Under the pieces are notes generated by a model that searched no databases, was not told the origin of the DNA, and worked only from the letters and a program-made list of their open reading frames with translations. A stretch of DNA of 57,949 nucleotides, taken from the NCBI GenBank assembly GCA_028719205.1, contig JAQUKH010000014.1:1-57949 (forward strand), read 5' to 3'. The first letter of the stretch is position 1. Each line of letters starts with the position of its first letter. This document shows positions 50,947 through 57,949 of the stretch, one piece after another. The stretch is from a bacterium. Lineage in GTDB: Bacteria; JACRDZ01; JAQUKH01. The translations under genes and the position numbers were made by a program.

Positions 50947-52047
50947 TTAACAGGGAAAAATAAACTTAAATACCGACCCTTTTCCCGGGCCCTCAGACTC
51001 AACCCATATTTTTCCATTAAGTAATTTTATTAATCTTTTCGCGAGAGCCAGCCCTAATCCAATCCCTTTATATTCTTTTTTTATGGAAGAATTTACCTGA
51101 TTAAACGGTTGGAATAATTGATCCATATCCTTTTTTGCAATACCTATTCCCGTATCATAAACAGAAATTTCGATTTCCGAATTGATCCTTTTTGCCCGGA
51201 TACAAACCTTCCCTCCTTGCGGTGTAAATTTTATAGCGTTAGAAAGGAGGCTATATATTATTTGTGTCAATCTTTGTTCGTCGCAATTAATTTTCCCGAT
51301 ATTTTCATCCACTTCAAGGGAAACCTTAAGTCCATTATTAGCAGCCTTTTCTCTGGTAAGGATTAATAAATTATTTATTGTATTTTTTAATGAAAAAAAG
51401 GAAATATTCTGTTCATAATTATCTGTATCTATTAAAACAATGTCAAGGATAGCGTCTATTAATGAAATTAATTTTTTCCCGCTTGTAAAAATATGTTCAG
51501 CGTAATTTTTCTGTTTTTCATTGAGCGGGCCGAAATCCTGGCCGATCAAAACTTCTGAAAAACCGATTATTGAATTAAGCGGGCTGCGTAATTCATCCGA
51601 CATATTAGCGATAAATTCACTTTTCGCGCGGTTTGCCAGTTCAGCCTCTAATTGAGCCTGTCGTAATAGTACCTCCATTTGTTTCCGGTGTGTAATATCA
51701 ACCAAATAGCCGATGATGTCCGTGGGGTTGCCGTTTTTATCCCGAATTAAACGCATATCATCGAACATCCAGCGATATTCCCCGTCTTTTGAACGAAAAC
51801 GATATTCATAGGTATAACAATCTTTTTCGAATAACCTCGGTATCTCGGAAAGGACACGCATTTGATCTTCATAATGAATACGATTGCTCCAGAGGCCGGG
51901 ATTATTTATAAATTCTTCAGGCCTATAACCCAGGTATTGCGAAACATTGTTACTTATAAAATTAATACCATAGCCGGCATGGGGTTTGCGGGTATAAATT
52001 ATTGAAGAAGAAACTGACATGAGAAATTGCAATCGTTCTTTTTCCAT
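50947..52047 (-). CDS. PAS/HisKA/HATPase sensor kinase with the H-box His replaced by Asp
   Basis: 366 residues. PAS with PAC at about 10-120 (YRFRSKDGEYRWMFDDMRL ... GYLVDITHRKQ), then the dimerisation helix FIANMSDELRSPLNSIIGF. In essentially all HisKA kinases this reads S-H-E-L-R; here residue 151 is Asp (codon GAT at about 51600, one base from CAT). The ATPase domain is complete: N box LTQIIYSLLSNAIKFT, G1 DTGIGIA, F box, G2 GIGLGLALAKRL. Autophosphorylation on His is therefore impossible by the normal route. It may act as phosphatase or allosteric partner, or be newly inactivated. Soluble, with no membrane segment. Confidence 0.9.
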   Translation of the reverse strand: MEKERLQFLMSVSSSIIYTRKPHAGYGINFISNNVSQYLGYRPEEFINNPGLWSNRIHYEDQMRVLSEIPRLFEKDCYTYEYRFRSKDGEYRWMFDDMRLIRDKNGNPTDIIGYLVDITHRKQMEVLLRQAQLEAELANRAKSEFIANMSDELRSPLNSIIGFSEVLIGQDFGPLNEKQKNYAEHIFTSGKKLISLIDAILDIVLIDTDNYEQNISFFSLKNTINNLLILTREKAANNGLKVSLEVDENIGKINCDEQRLTQIIYSLLSNAIKFTPQGGKVCIRAKRINSEIEISVYDTGIGIAKKDMDQLFQPFNQVNSSIKKEYKGIGLGLALAKRLIKLLNGKIWVESEGPGKGSVFKFIFPC

Positions 52048-52070
52048 TATAAAACTCCCAATTTATTTCT

Positions 52071-52302
52071 TTAAAAGATCCGCCACAGAATAACATTTAT
52101 AAAGCTTACAGATATTTTCAATTCATGGCTCATATTGGTGAAAAACAGATTTGGCTGTATCATCTGAATTTGTTTGCAATGTCTTTAATTCTTTCGTGCT
52201 TTCTTCTAATTTTTCCTCCACTTGCCGCCGGCGAACCTGTTCTTCAGCCTCCTCCAATACCCGGTTAATCGCTGGAGTAATGTTTGATAAATTTTCTTTC
52301 AT
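52071..52302 (-). pseudogene. frameshifted histidine-kinase remnant
   Basis: From ATG 52302 (AAGGAG site 9 nt upstream) the frame reads MKENLSNITPAINRVLEEAE, a coiled-coil EQVRRRQVEEKLEESTKELK, and stops at 52123-52125. In the +1 frame the H-box continues as LFFTNMSHELK and ends at 52071. This is the linker and H-box of a kinase with normal His, but with a frameshift and no ATPase domain. The 59-residue coiled-coil product could still be made. Confidence 0.65.
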
Positions 52303-52702
52303 AGTTAGCCGCTCCTTAGGGCGTCAACAGCCCGTTTCATTTCAATTTAAAATTTTTATATCCCCACACCCAGAAAGATACTGATATTAGGCTGGAAAAC
52401 AACTCACAGCCATTTTCAAAAAAACCTTAAAAGCTCCAGTTCTCCTGAGTACAGAGGCATTAGATCCTATTTTTTTATATTGTAAACTATAATTTAGCAA
52501 TTTCAAGTAAAAATTAAGTATGGGTTATAAACATTAAGTATGATTTAACATTATACACAAAAAAATCACGGCTTTTTAAAAGATATTTCAAATAATTCGA
52601 CTAAAACTTTTAAAAATATTTTTATTCATATTTTTGCGATATAATTCCGTGATATAGAATGGTAATTTGCACATTATTTACTCTTTTAAAATGCCCAATA
52701 TT
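52303..52702. other. gene-free AT-rich spacer between the gas-vesicle and two-component genes
   Basis: No gene seen. The 10-mer ATTAAGTATG occurs twice (52513-52522 and 52533-52542), a possible operator or simple repeat. The gvp operon ends (minus strand) at 52703, so its terminator should be here; I did not find a clear GC hairpin with T-run. Confidence 0.55.
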
Positions 52703-53389
52703 TCATTCATTCTCTATTTTGGAAATAAGATATTTGCCTAATTCTTCAAATTGTTTTTTATTTTTGGAGTAGAAAGGAAGCAAGCGGTGATATTCTCTTA
52801 CCTTTTGAACATTCTTTATCTCATTAATTAGGATATCTTTGGATAATTTGCGTTCGGTATTATGATAAGCGCCGATAAAAAGTATTCCTGTCTGGCCGTC
52901 TTGCAAGGTATTATCTATCCTCCGGGCAATAAATTTGTCCCTTTTATTTAAAATAATATTTTTAGTTAATTTATATCTTATAAATCCAAATAATTCCTCA
53001 AACTTTGTCTTAGCCTGAGTCATCTTAAGCAAATTATCGCGTTCTTCCTTGACAAGACTGAAATCTTCAGTCTTTACTAAAATGGCTCCTCTTTTAAGAA
53101 GGCTCACGACTAATTCGTAATTCCTGCTTCCTGAATTCGCGACTTCTTTAGCTATTTTTTCTCCTATTTCCCCTTCAGCTGCCATTCCATCCTGATATAT
53201 TTTCATTTTTGATACATCTATTGAAGCAAAATAATCTATTATGACATCCCAGAAACCCTCAATTGTTCTGAGATGTGCTTTCCAAAATTCTTCCCCTAAA
53301 TCCGAAATACCTCTCTTAGTTATTTCCCCTGCCAAAGAACCAAGGTCTGCGTTTGTATGAATAATAGGAACCAATATTAATGTTCTCAT
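52703..53389 (-). CDS. gas-vesicle-cluster protein of unknown function
   Basis: 228 residues. N-terminal LILVPIIHTNADLGSLAGEI, a helical centre (YFASIDVSKMKIYQDGMAAEG), and a late GQTGILFIGAYHN followed by KLSKDILINEI. The G-x-Y-H-N strand recalls TraB/PrgY-type loops, but that is weak. It lies 3 nt after the GvpA/J-family gene in the same direction, so it is the last gene of the gvp operon. Proteins of this kind sit at the end of some gas-vesicle clusters; role unknown. Confidence 0.7.
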   Translation of the reverse strand: MRTLILVPIIHTNADLGSLAGEITKRGISDLGEEFWKAHLRTIEGFWDVIIDYFASIDVSKMKIYQDGMAAEGEIGEKIAKEVANSGSRNYELVVSLLKRGAILVKTEDFSLVKEERDNLLKMTQAKTKFEELFGFIRYKLTKNIILNKRDKFIARRIDNTLQDGQTGILFIGAYHNTERKLSKDILINEIKNVQKVREYHRLLPFYSKNKKQFEELGKYLISKIENE

Positions 53390-53392
53390 AGG

Positions 53393-53707
53393 CTACCGGG
53401 TTATTTTTTTATTTATCTTCGCTTCCAGATGCTCTACTCTTTTCTTCAACGTTACATTCTCTTTTTCCATCTCCGTGTTTTTTGCCTTTGTAGACAGATA
53501 CCCATCATCCTGCCACCAGTTTATACCCATCTCCATAGCCTTATCTACAGACGCGATCAAAAGCCTTATTCTGATAGTCAAAAGGTCTATATCAGCAATC
53601 TGGATCTTGATATCTCCGGCAATCACTATTCCTTTATCGAGAACACGTTCCAGGATATCAGCAAGATTAGTTGCCTCAGTAGCATGTGTCATTTTTTGTT
53701 CTGACAT
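53393..53707 (-). CDS. GvpA/J/M-family gas vesicle protein
   Basis: 104 residues. NLADILERVLDKGIVIAGDI KIQIADIDLLTIRIRLLIAS is the GvpA fold: amphipathic helix, beta-turn-beta and second helix, then WW and a charged coiled-coil tail (EMEKENVTLKKRVEHLEAKI). GvpA itself ends soon after the second helix; the extra tail points to the minor GvpJ/GvpM (nucleation) type. AGGAAA site before the ATG. It is followed at 3 nt by the unknown protein. Confidence 0.9.
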   Translation of the reverse strand: MSEQKMTHATEATNLADILERVLDKGIVIAGDIKIQIADIDLLTIRIRLLIASVDKAMEMGINWWQDDGYLSTKAKNTEMEKENVTLKKRVEHLEAKINKKITR

Positions 53708-53723
53708 AAGATTATTTCCTTTC

Positions 53724-54257
53724 TTACATTAAATTTCCTAATGGCCCTAAATCTAAATTCAACTCGTCATCTTTTATACCGAATATTGCCTGGATCTCTT
53801 TTATCTTCATTTTAACTGCCTTAAGGCTCAATCCTAATTTCTGGACCTCTACAGGAGAAAGTGTTTTCCCCTTTACCCTCCTGAATGCCTCTTTTTCCAT
53901 TAACCTTCTGATCAGTTCCACGATACTTAAAATTAATTTGGCCAGCCCCTGTTCTGTTTTCCCGGGGCAGTCAAAATCAATCAGTTTTGGAATATTTTCT
54001 TCCGCTTTTCTTATTTCTTTTTGTAATTTTTCGATATATTCCATATCTTCAAGGGTAAACTCTTTATCAGGGTCCCTAAAACTTTTACCTGATAATTCCT
54101 CCGCCCTGGAAATGGATGTCAAAATAATCCTAAGGCCCAAAAATACAAGGTCTACATCCGCGACCCTCAGGACTAACTCTCCGTTGATAACAGCTCCTTT
54201 TTCTAAAACTGTATCCAATACATCCACTAACGCGACTTTGTCATTTTTATTAATCAT
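53724..54257 (-). CDS. gvpK: GvpA/J-GvpK fusion protein
   Basis: 177 residues. N-terminal 75: VALVDVLDTVLEKGAVINGE, LVLRVADVDLVFLGLRIILTSISRA-type GvpA/J fold. Residues about 85-177: FDCPGKTEQGLAKLILSIVE LIRRLMEKEAFRRVKGKTLS ... LGLSLKAVKMKIKEIQAIFG ... LNLDLGPLGNLM, which is GvpK. The two families are normally separate adjacent genes. Fusion would tie a shell-like domain to the GvpK chaperone/assembly factor. It lies 1 nt before the GvpF/L gene, an operon position. Confidence 0.88.
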   Translation of the reverse strand: MINKNDKVALVDVLDTVLEKGAVINGELVLRVADVDLVFLGLRIILTSISRAEELSGKSFRDPDKEFTLEDMEYIEKLQKEIRKAEENIPKLIDFDCPGKTEQGLAKLILSIVELIRRLMEKEAFRRVKGKTLSPVEVQKLGLSLKAVKMKIKEIQAIFGIKDDELNLDLGPLGNLM

Positions 54258-54258
54258 A

Positions 54259-55074
54259 TTAAAACTCTAATGTTGTAAAATTATATGCCGGCCAGGGCCC
54301 GCTATATCTGAGGGAAAACCCTTTCGCCTGAATTTTATGATTTAAATTTTCGACTTCTTTTTTAAAATCTCCGATTTCACGCTCAGAAACCAAATATGCG
54401 GCATTTAAAACCATGGTTTCGCTTTTGCCGGTTAACTCTTTCTGCAATATTTTACATTTGGTTGAATTTACCGCGTATTTTTTTAAATCTTCAAAAATGG
54501 ATTCTGTAATATTATCTAATTCTTTACTCACTTCTTTGGAAATAATATCCTTTAATTCCTCTTCCATAAAATAAGCCGTACCTTCCGGCAAAGAACTTAT
54601 CTGCGCTTCTTTTATTTTTATCAGCGTATTTTTCCTTCTTATGTTTCCCCTGAATATTTCCTTATTTTCTAAAAAAATCTTTAAACCCCATTCCTGTTTT
54701 CCGCGAATTTTATCTAACACACCCATTATCCCGTCATAATTCTTTTCTAATGATGCTTTTAGCCCTGTTTCATCCTTATAAATAATACCGAATCTCATTG
54801 GTATCAGGCTCAAGAACCTCCCGTCCATCTTCATCGCTTCGTCTATAACCCGTCCATGAATAACTGCCTTTCCCTTGATCCAATTTAAATCCTCTCGAGC
54901 GCTTTTTTGGATCTTACTCGATGCAAATTCTTCCAGCGGGACCTTGCTTACCACAGCCTCTAACTCGCGACAGAATAAAATATAAATATCATTTTCCTCA
55001 TCGATACCTTTTATCGCTAATGTCTTTTCACCGTCAGTTTTTTCTCTGATACAATAAAGATATAATCCGTCCAC
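54259..55074 (-). CDS. gvpL/F: GvpL/GvpF family gas vesicle protein
   Basis: 271 residues. LYLYCIREKTDGEKTLAIKG at the start, AVIHGRVIDEAMKMDGRFLS LIPMRFGIIYKDE in the first domain and YSGPWPAYNFTTLEF at the end are GvpL/F hallmarks (two-domain protein, ferredoxin-like plus helical). GvpF/L coat the shell edge and bind GvpA during assembly. It is the most divergent of the four family members here. Start 2 nt after gvpO. Confidence 0.92.
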   Translation of the reverse strand: MDGLYLYCIREKTDGEKTLAIKGIDEENDIYILFCRELEAVVSKVPLEEFASSKIQKSAREDLNWIKGKAVIHGRVIDEAMKMDGRFLSLIPMRFGIIYKDETGLKASLEKNYDGIMGVLDKIRGKQEWGLKIFLENKEIFRGNIRRKNTLIKIKEAQISSLPEGTAYFMEEELKDIISKEVSKELDNITESIFEDLKKYAVNSTKCKILQKELTGKSETMVLNAAYLVSEREIGDFKKEVENLNHKIQAKGFSLRYSGPWPAYNFTTLEF

Positions 55075-55076
55075 AA

Positions 55077-55325
55077 CTATTCTCCACGAAGCCCATATGA
55101 TTGAACCTCTAAATTTTCATCTAATTTAACCGCATAGATATTCCTGTCCTGCACTCTTGTAGAAAGACCAAGAGATTTTATAAAAGAACTCTCCTCATAT
55201 GCCTCTGCCTCGACATCCCAACCTGAACCTGCCCTTGCCGCCTTAATAACCTTTACATCTTTAACATTAAGAATTTTTCTCAAAAATTCACTAACTGTCT
55301 TTCTGACTGACTCCATATTAGCCAT
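55077..55325 (-). CDS. gvpO: gas vesicle protein GvpO
   Basis: 82 residues: KTVSEFLRKILNVKDVKVIK, AARAGSGWDVEAEAYEES and NIYAVKLDENLEVQSYGLRG form the compact GvpO fold (helix, strands, Y-x-V-x-L-D strand). GvpO is an accessory protein needed for vesicle formation in halophiles and actinomycetes. GGAG precedes the start. It sits between gvpG and a gvpF/L gene with 2-nt gaps. Confidence 0.9.
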   Translation of the reverse strand: MANMESVRKTVSEFLRKILNVKDVKVIKAARAGSGWDVEAEAYEESSFIKSLGLSTRVQDRNIYAVKLDENLEVQSYGLRGE

Positions 55326-55327
55326 AT

Positions 55328-55567
55328 TTACACTCCTCCATCTTTTAGTTTTCTTATATCATCCAACTGTTTTAAAATCACCTTTTCCTTTTCATCATAT
55401 TCTTTTTCACTTATTTCATCCAGTTCAAAACGCAGCTGCAGTTCCATAAGTTTTTCTTTTACAAGCCCCTCATCAGATGCCTCTTTTTCTATAACACCAT
55501 TAATCTTTTCACCTATCCAGATTATGCCTTTTATTGGTGACAGTAAAATACTGTCAATTAAAAACAT
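55328..55567 (-). CDS. gvpG: gas vesicle protein GvpG
   Basis: 79 residues: FLIDSILLSPIKGIIWIGEK INGVIEKEA and LMELQLRFELDEISEKEYDE KEKVILKQLDDI are the GvpG pattern (short hydrophobic start, then an acidic helical hairpin with E-Y-D/E-x-x-E-x-x-L). Its ATG overlaps the stop of the upstream gvpF/L gene by 1 nt. GvpG works with GvpF/L during assembly. Confidence 0.92.
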   Translation of the reverse strand: MFLIDSILLSPIKGIIWIGEKINGVIEKEASDEGLVKEKLMELQLRFELDEISEKEYDEKEKVILKQLDDIRKLKDGGV

Positions 55568-56334
55568 TAATGGCTCCCAGTTTCTATTACCAAATTAATA
55601 AAATTAAACGGCGGCAGTGTCCCGACATACTTAAATTTTATTTCACTGCCATATCTTTTATCCAACTGCTGAACCTTTAAATCAAATTCTGCTTCTTTAG
55701 ATTTATCCACTAAAAAAGCGGCATTGATAATCATCAACTCGCCGTATGTATTATTGACTTTCGAATCACAACAAAGCGGTAAGAGAGTATTAAAAATATC
55801 ATCTTTACAAATCTCTTTCTCTTTTTGCAGCGCCTCCTCAACCATTCTTCCAATTTCCACTTGTTTATAATATGTTTTTTCAGGAGCTAGATTTACTAAT
55901 TTTTCTTTCAACGTGCGGATATCCTGATATTTTTCCAATATTTTGCCATAGATAATATCTTCTTTAAAAATCGCCTTTAATCCCAGCTCCCTTTTCCCAA
56001 TAAACTTTTCCAGTAAATTTTTAAATTTATCATATTCTTTAGATAAAATCTTATTAATCCCTTCTTCATCTTCGGCAATGGTACAAAAACGGACCGGCAA
56101 AACCGTATGTTCTTTCATTACTTCTTCAATGGCCTTCTCATGTGAAATCATATTTTCTCTCGACACAGGATACTTTGTTATTGGAGAATTGCTCACAACC
56201 GCGGATATATCTTTAAAACAAATACTGTATAATTCATCGCCCCTGCCGCCAATCCCAAAATGGCCAAAAGACTTCGATTTTGAGCCCTGGATCATACAAT
56301 AAATATATTTACCTTCCTTAATATTTTTGTCCAT
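55567..56334 (-). CDS. gvpL/F: GvpL/GvpF family gas vesicle protein
   Basis: 255 residues from ATG 56334 (GGGAG site upstream); the longer frame to 56367 overlaps the preceding gene. KYIYCMIQGSKSKSFGHFGI GGRGDELYSICFKDISAVVS, KEHTVLPVRFCTIAEDEEGI and KYVGTLPPFNFINLVIE are family hallmarks. It resembles the next paralogue upstream more than the 271-residue one, so a recent tandem duplication is likely. Confidence 0.92.
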   Translation of the reverse strand: MDKNIKEGKYIYCMIQGSKSKSFGHFGIGGRGDELYSICFKDISAVVSNSPITKYPVSRENMISHEKAIEEVMKEHTVLPVRFCTIAEDEEGINKILSKEYDKFKNLLEKFIGKRELGLKAIFKEDIIYGKILEKYQDIRTLKEKLVNLAPEKTYYKQVEIGRMVEEALQKEKEICKDDIFNTLLPLCCDSKVNNTYGELMIINAAFLVDKSKEAEFDLKVQQLDKRYGSEIKFKYVGTLPPFNFINLVIETGSH

Positions 56335-56335
56335 T

Positions 56336-57106
56336 TTATTTCTCCCATTCCTCAGGATAAATAACAATATTCACAAAATTAAACACTGGCAGAGGCCCGG
56401 TGTACATAAACTTTATCCTGCCCTTATATTCCTCACTTAGATCACTCATTATATTATCAAATTCCTTCTCCCTGCCTCTATCCACCAGGAACGCCGCATT
56501 CATAAACATCTCATCACCCATAGTCTTGTTAACTTTATGATCACAGGCACTTCTTCTTAGAAGGTCTATTATAGTGTCTGCCTCTTTACCTTTTTTATTC
56601 TGCAGCGCCTCTTCCACCATCTTACCGATTTCCATTTTAGCCGGAACATTTTTATTTTTGCTGTCTTTCTGTATCTTTTTTTTTAATTTTTTTATTTCTT
56701 CATTTTCCCGCGTGATCTCCTTAAAAATATCATCCATATTTTCCCAGATCCCTTTAACACTTAACTCTATCCTATGCTCCACATTGACCAGCGCGTTTTT
56801 AAATTCTCTATATCTCCTGTCTAAAAGGTTTCTTGTTTCATCGCAGGTCGCGGCTACAGTCCCGAACCTGACAGGAAGCACACTATCGAACTCCTTCATT
56901 ACCTCTTCAATTACCAGCTCATGGGCCAGCATATTTTCCCTGCTTACAGTAAACTTAATTATTGGATGGCTGCTTACAACCATGCTTAAATCCTCGTGGC
57001 CGATGGTCAAAACTTCATCTCTTCTGCCGCCTATGCCTATGGGGCCGAAATTTCTTTCCTGCGAAGTTTTAATGATACAATAAATATATTTACCTTCTTT
57101 TGCCAT
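56336..57106 (-). CDS. gvpL/F: GvpL/GvpF family gas vesicle protein
   Basis: 256 residues. KYIYCIIKTSQERNFGPIGI GGRRDEVLTIGHEDLSMVVS, SVLPVRFGTVAATCDE, KMEIGKMVEEALQNKKGKEA and YTGPLPVFNFVNIVIYPEEW. Head half of the tandem pair with the 56334 gene (spacing 1 nt). Standard full length for GvpF. AGGTAAATATG supplies the start context. Confidence 0.92.
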   Translation of the reverse strand: MAKEGKYIYCIIKTSQERNFGPIGIGGRRDEVLTIGHEDLSMVVSSHPIIKFTVSRENMLAHELVIEEVMKEFDSVLPVRFGTVAATCDETRNLLDRRYREFKNALVNVEHRIELSVKGIWENMDDIFKEITRENEEIKKLKKKIQKDSKNKNVPAKMEIGKMVEEALQNKKGKEADTIIDLLRRSACDHKVNKTMGDEMFMNAAFLVDRGREKEFDNIMSDLSEEYKGRIKFMYTGPLPVFNFVNIVIYPEEWEK

Positions 57107-57113
57107 ATTTACC

Positions 57114-57949
57114 TCACCCTTTTAACCTTACTAATAAGGAATTATTATTAAATTCCTCCTCTATAAAAGAGCAGGAATCGTATTGACCTGCCTGTTCGGC
57201 AGACAGGCAATATTCTTTTAAGATCTCATGCGCGTTTGTTATATCTTCAAATTGAGTTTCAATGCCGGGAACATTCGGATTATTATCAGGATGGAAAGTA
57301 ACAGCCAGTGTCTGATACGCCTTTTTTATCTCGTCCTTAGTTACAAAATTATTCATAAGCAGCATTTTCCTCCTTGCCCAATCAATTTTCCCAAAATTCA
57401 ATTTTTTTATCTCAAGGGTATAAAAACTATAAGGAGGTAACGGCCCTATGCATTTAAAATTTAATTTATTTTCATATTTAATATTTAATAATTCAATCCC
57501 TTCCTCAAAATCTTTCAAATTTCGTTTATTTATTAAAAAGGCGGAATTTAAAACCATCCTATCATCCATAACATCATGGGCTCTCATATCCTCGCTGATC
57601 TTGTTCAAAAAACAATGTATCCCTGAAGAATATTCTTCCCTTTTTCCTTCTAATCTCTTGCTAATCATTTTTCCTATTATTATCCGATCTTCTATGGCTA
57701 TTTCTGCAGAGTGAGCTAGAAGCCTGTCTTTAAATTCCCTGATTTCACTTTCTTCGCCTATCTCTTTTATGAATGAAGGAAAATCATTCCACGTAACAGC
57801 GACATCAATCTCTATCTTATCGTTTATTTTATCCAAAACATCTTTTATGAGGTTATATCCTTTATCTAAAACATGTTTGATCTCTCCCTCATCCTGAATA
57901 AAGGTCCTTATCTTTACAGGGATAACCGTGATCCCGGAATTCATGATTC
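57114..57949 (-). CDS. gvpL/F: GvpL/GvpF - DnaJ J-domain fusion (5' end outside window)
   Basis: The frame is open to the window edge; the Met at 57944 is internal (SGITVIPVKIRTFIQDE aligns with HTVLPVRFCTIAEDE of the paralogues), so about 80 residues are missing. After the GvpF C-terminal motif CIGPLPPYSFYTLEIKK comes a J-domain of about 65 residues (KDEIKKAYQTLAVTFHPDNN P) with an intact HPD, needed to stimulate DnaK. Residues LSAEQAGQYDS near the end come from a palindromic repeat. A shell-assembly protein that recruits its own Hsp70 is the obvious inference. Confidence 0.88.
   Translation of the reverse strand, partial: IMNSGITVIPVKIRTFIQDEGEIKHVLDKGYNLIKDVLDKINDKIEIDVAVTWNDFPSFIKEIGEESEIREFKDRLLAHSAEIAIEDRIIIGKMISKRLEGKREEYSSGIHCFLNKISEDMRAHDVMDDRMVLNSAFLINKRNLKDFEEGIELLNIKYENKLNFKCIGPLPPYSFYTLEIKKLNFGKIDWARRKMLLMNNFVTKDEIKKAYQTLAVTFHPDNNPNVPGIETQFEDITNAHEILKEYCLSAEQAGQYDSCSFIEEEFNNNSLLVRLKG
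57187..57209. repeat. coding palindrome in the GvpF-DnaJ gene
   Basis: CCTGCCTGTTCGGCAGACAG G: inverted CCTGCCTG/CAGACAGG around TTCGG, related to the CCTGCC...GGCAGG cores in the aminopeptidase and folC. It is translated in-frame after the J-domain. Confidence 0.75.

Noticed and set aside
50916-51017. N-terminal extension of the HD-GYP regulator
   Set aside because: Overlaps the kinase coding end, and the GGGGG site fits ATG 50915.

Overview
The window comes from a bacterium with an outer membrane: it carries LptD, a SurA/PrsA-type foldase, lipobox-bearing and signal-peptide proteins, and a gas-vesicle locus. Base composition is AT-rich, and the bulk of genes between 14 and 57 kb lie on the minus strand. 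Many families present (RuBisCO-like protein, double-headed acyl-CoA dehydratase activase, B12/radical SAM protein, several GvpF/L paralogues) plus very heavy short-repeat load suit an uncultured candidate-phylum bacterium of anaerobic or groundwater habitats. I cannot name the phylum from sequence alone.

Layout. 0-2 kb: the N-terminus of a homocitrate/isopropylmalate-synthase-type enzyme and a RuBisCO-like protein (minus), then tRNA-Ala(CGC). 2-8 kb (plus): two tandem paralogous secreted proteins, a discoidin/TPR lipoprotein and an M29 aminopeptidase. 8-12 kb (minus): lptD and folC, overlapping. 12-18.5 kb: a B12/radical SAM protein and a 1398-residue activase, convergent and overlapping at their ends. 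18.7-24.4 kb: housekeeping and repair genes (deoxyinosine/uracil glycosylase, BI-1 family, Mut7-C, VOC, AlkD-like, polymer-forming membrane protein, flavodoxin-type reductase). 24.4-29 kb: a mobile-element zone with an MNT/HEPN pair broken by an ~80-bp palindromic element, a REP-associated tyrosine transposase (RAYT), a truncated second flavodoxin copy, a PLD protein and a truncated PIN toxin. 29-40.5 kb: a very AT-rich accessory region with glucokinase, a livF remnant, an operon of Nudix-like/methyltransferase + GreA-like + P-loop kinase, a 2TM/beta-rich protein, a tightly overlapping operon of P-loop kinase + PIN-GNAT-PUA-like fusion + ASCH, and a HigBA-type module. 40.9-49.8 kb (minus): tRNA-Ser(TGA), serS, a solute-binding protein, a FlgO/VCBS protein, rsmA, pdxA and a two-parvulin foldase; surA-pdxA-rsmA is the classical proteobacterial order, but here lptD is 40 kb away. 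49.9-52.3 kb: an HD-GYP response regulator, a histidine kinase whose phospho-acceptor His is Asp, and a frameshifted kinase remnant. 52.7 kb to the end: the 3' part of a gas-vesicle operon with a GvpA/J-GvpK fusion, four GvpF/L-family proteins (one fused to a J-domain), GvpO and GvpG.

The strongest signal is repeats acting on genes. One family of GC-rich palindromes (GTAGGGGC...GCCCCTAC type) lies in intergenic DNA but also sits in-frame inside the aminopeptidase, folC and pdxA, with a related palindrome in the GvpF-DnaJ fusion, adding peptides without breaking the frame; this recalls Rickettsia palindromic elements. A second ~80-bp element is present twice, once inside a HEPN toxin gene close to a RAYT gene and once supplying the end of a VOC gene. 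Two degenerate heptamer satellites (TTGTGAC-like and ATGCYCY-like) fill the intergenic spaces and form the ends of several ORFs. Function calls rest on reading motifs by eye; no search was run.
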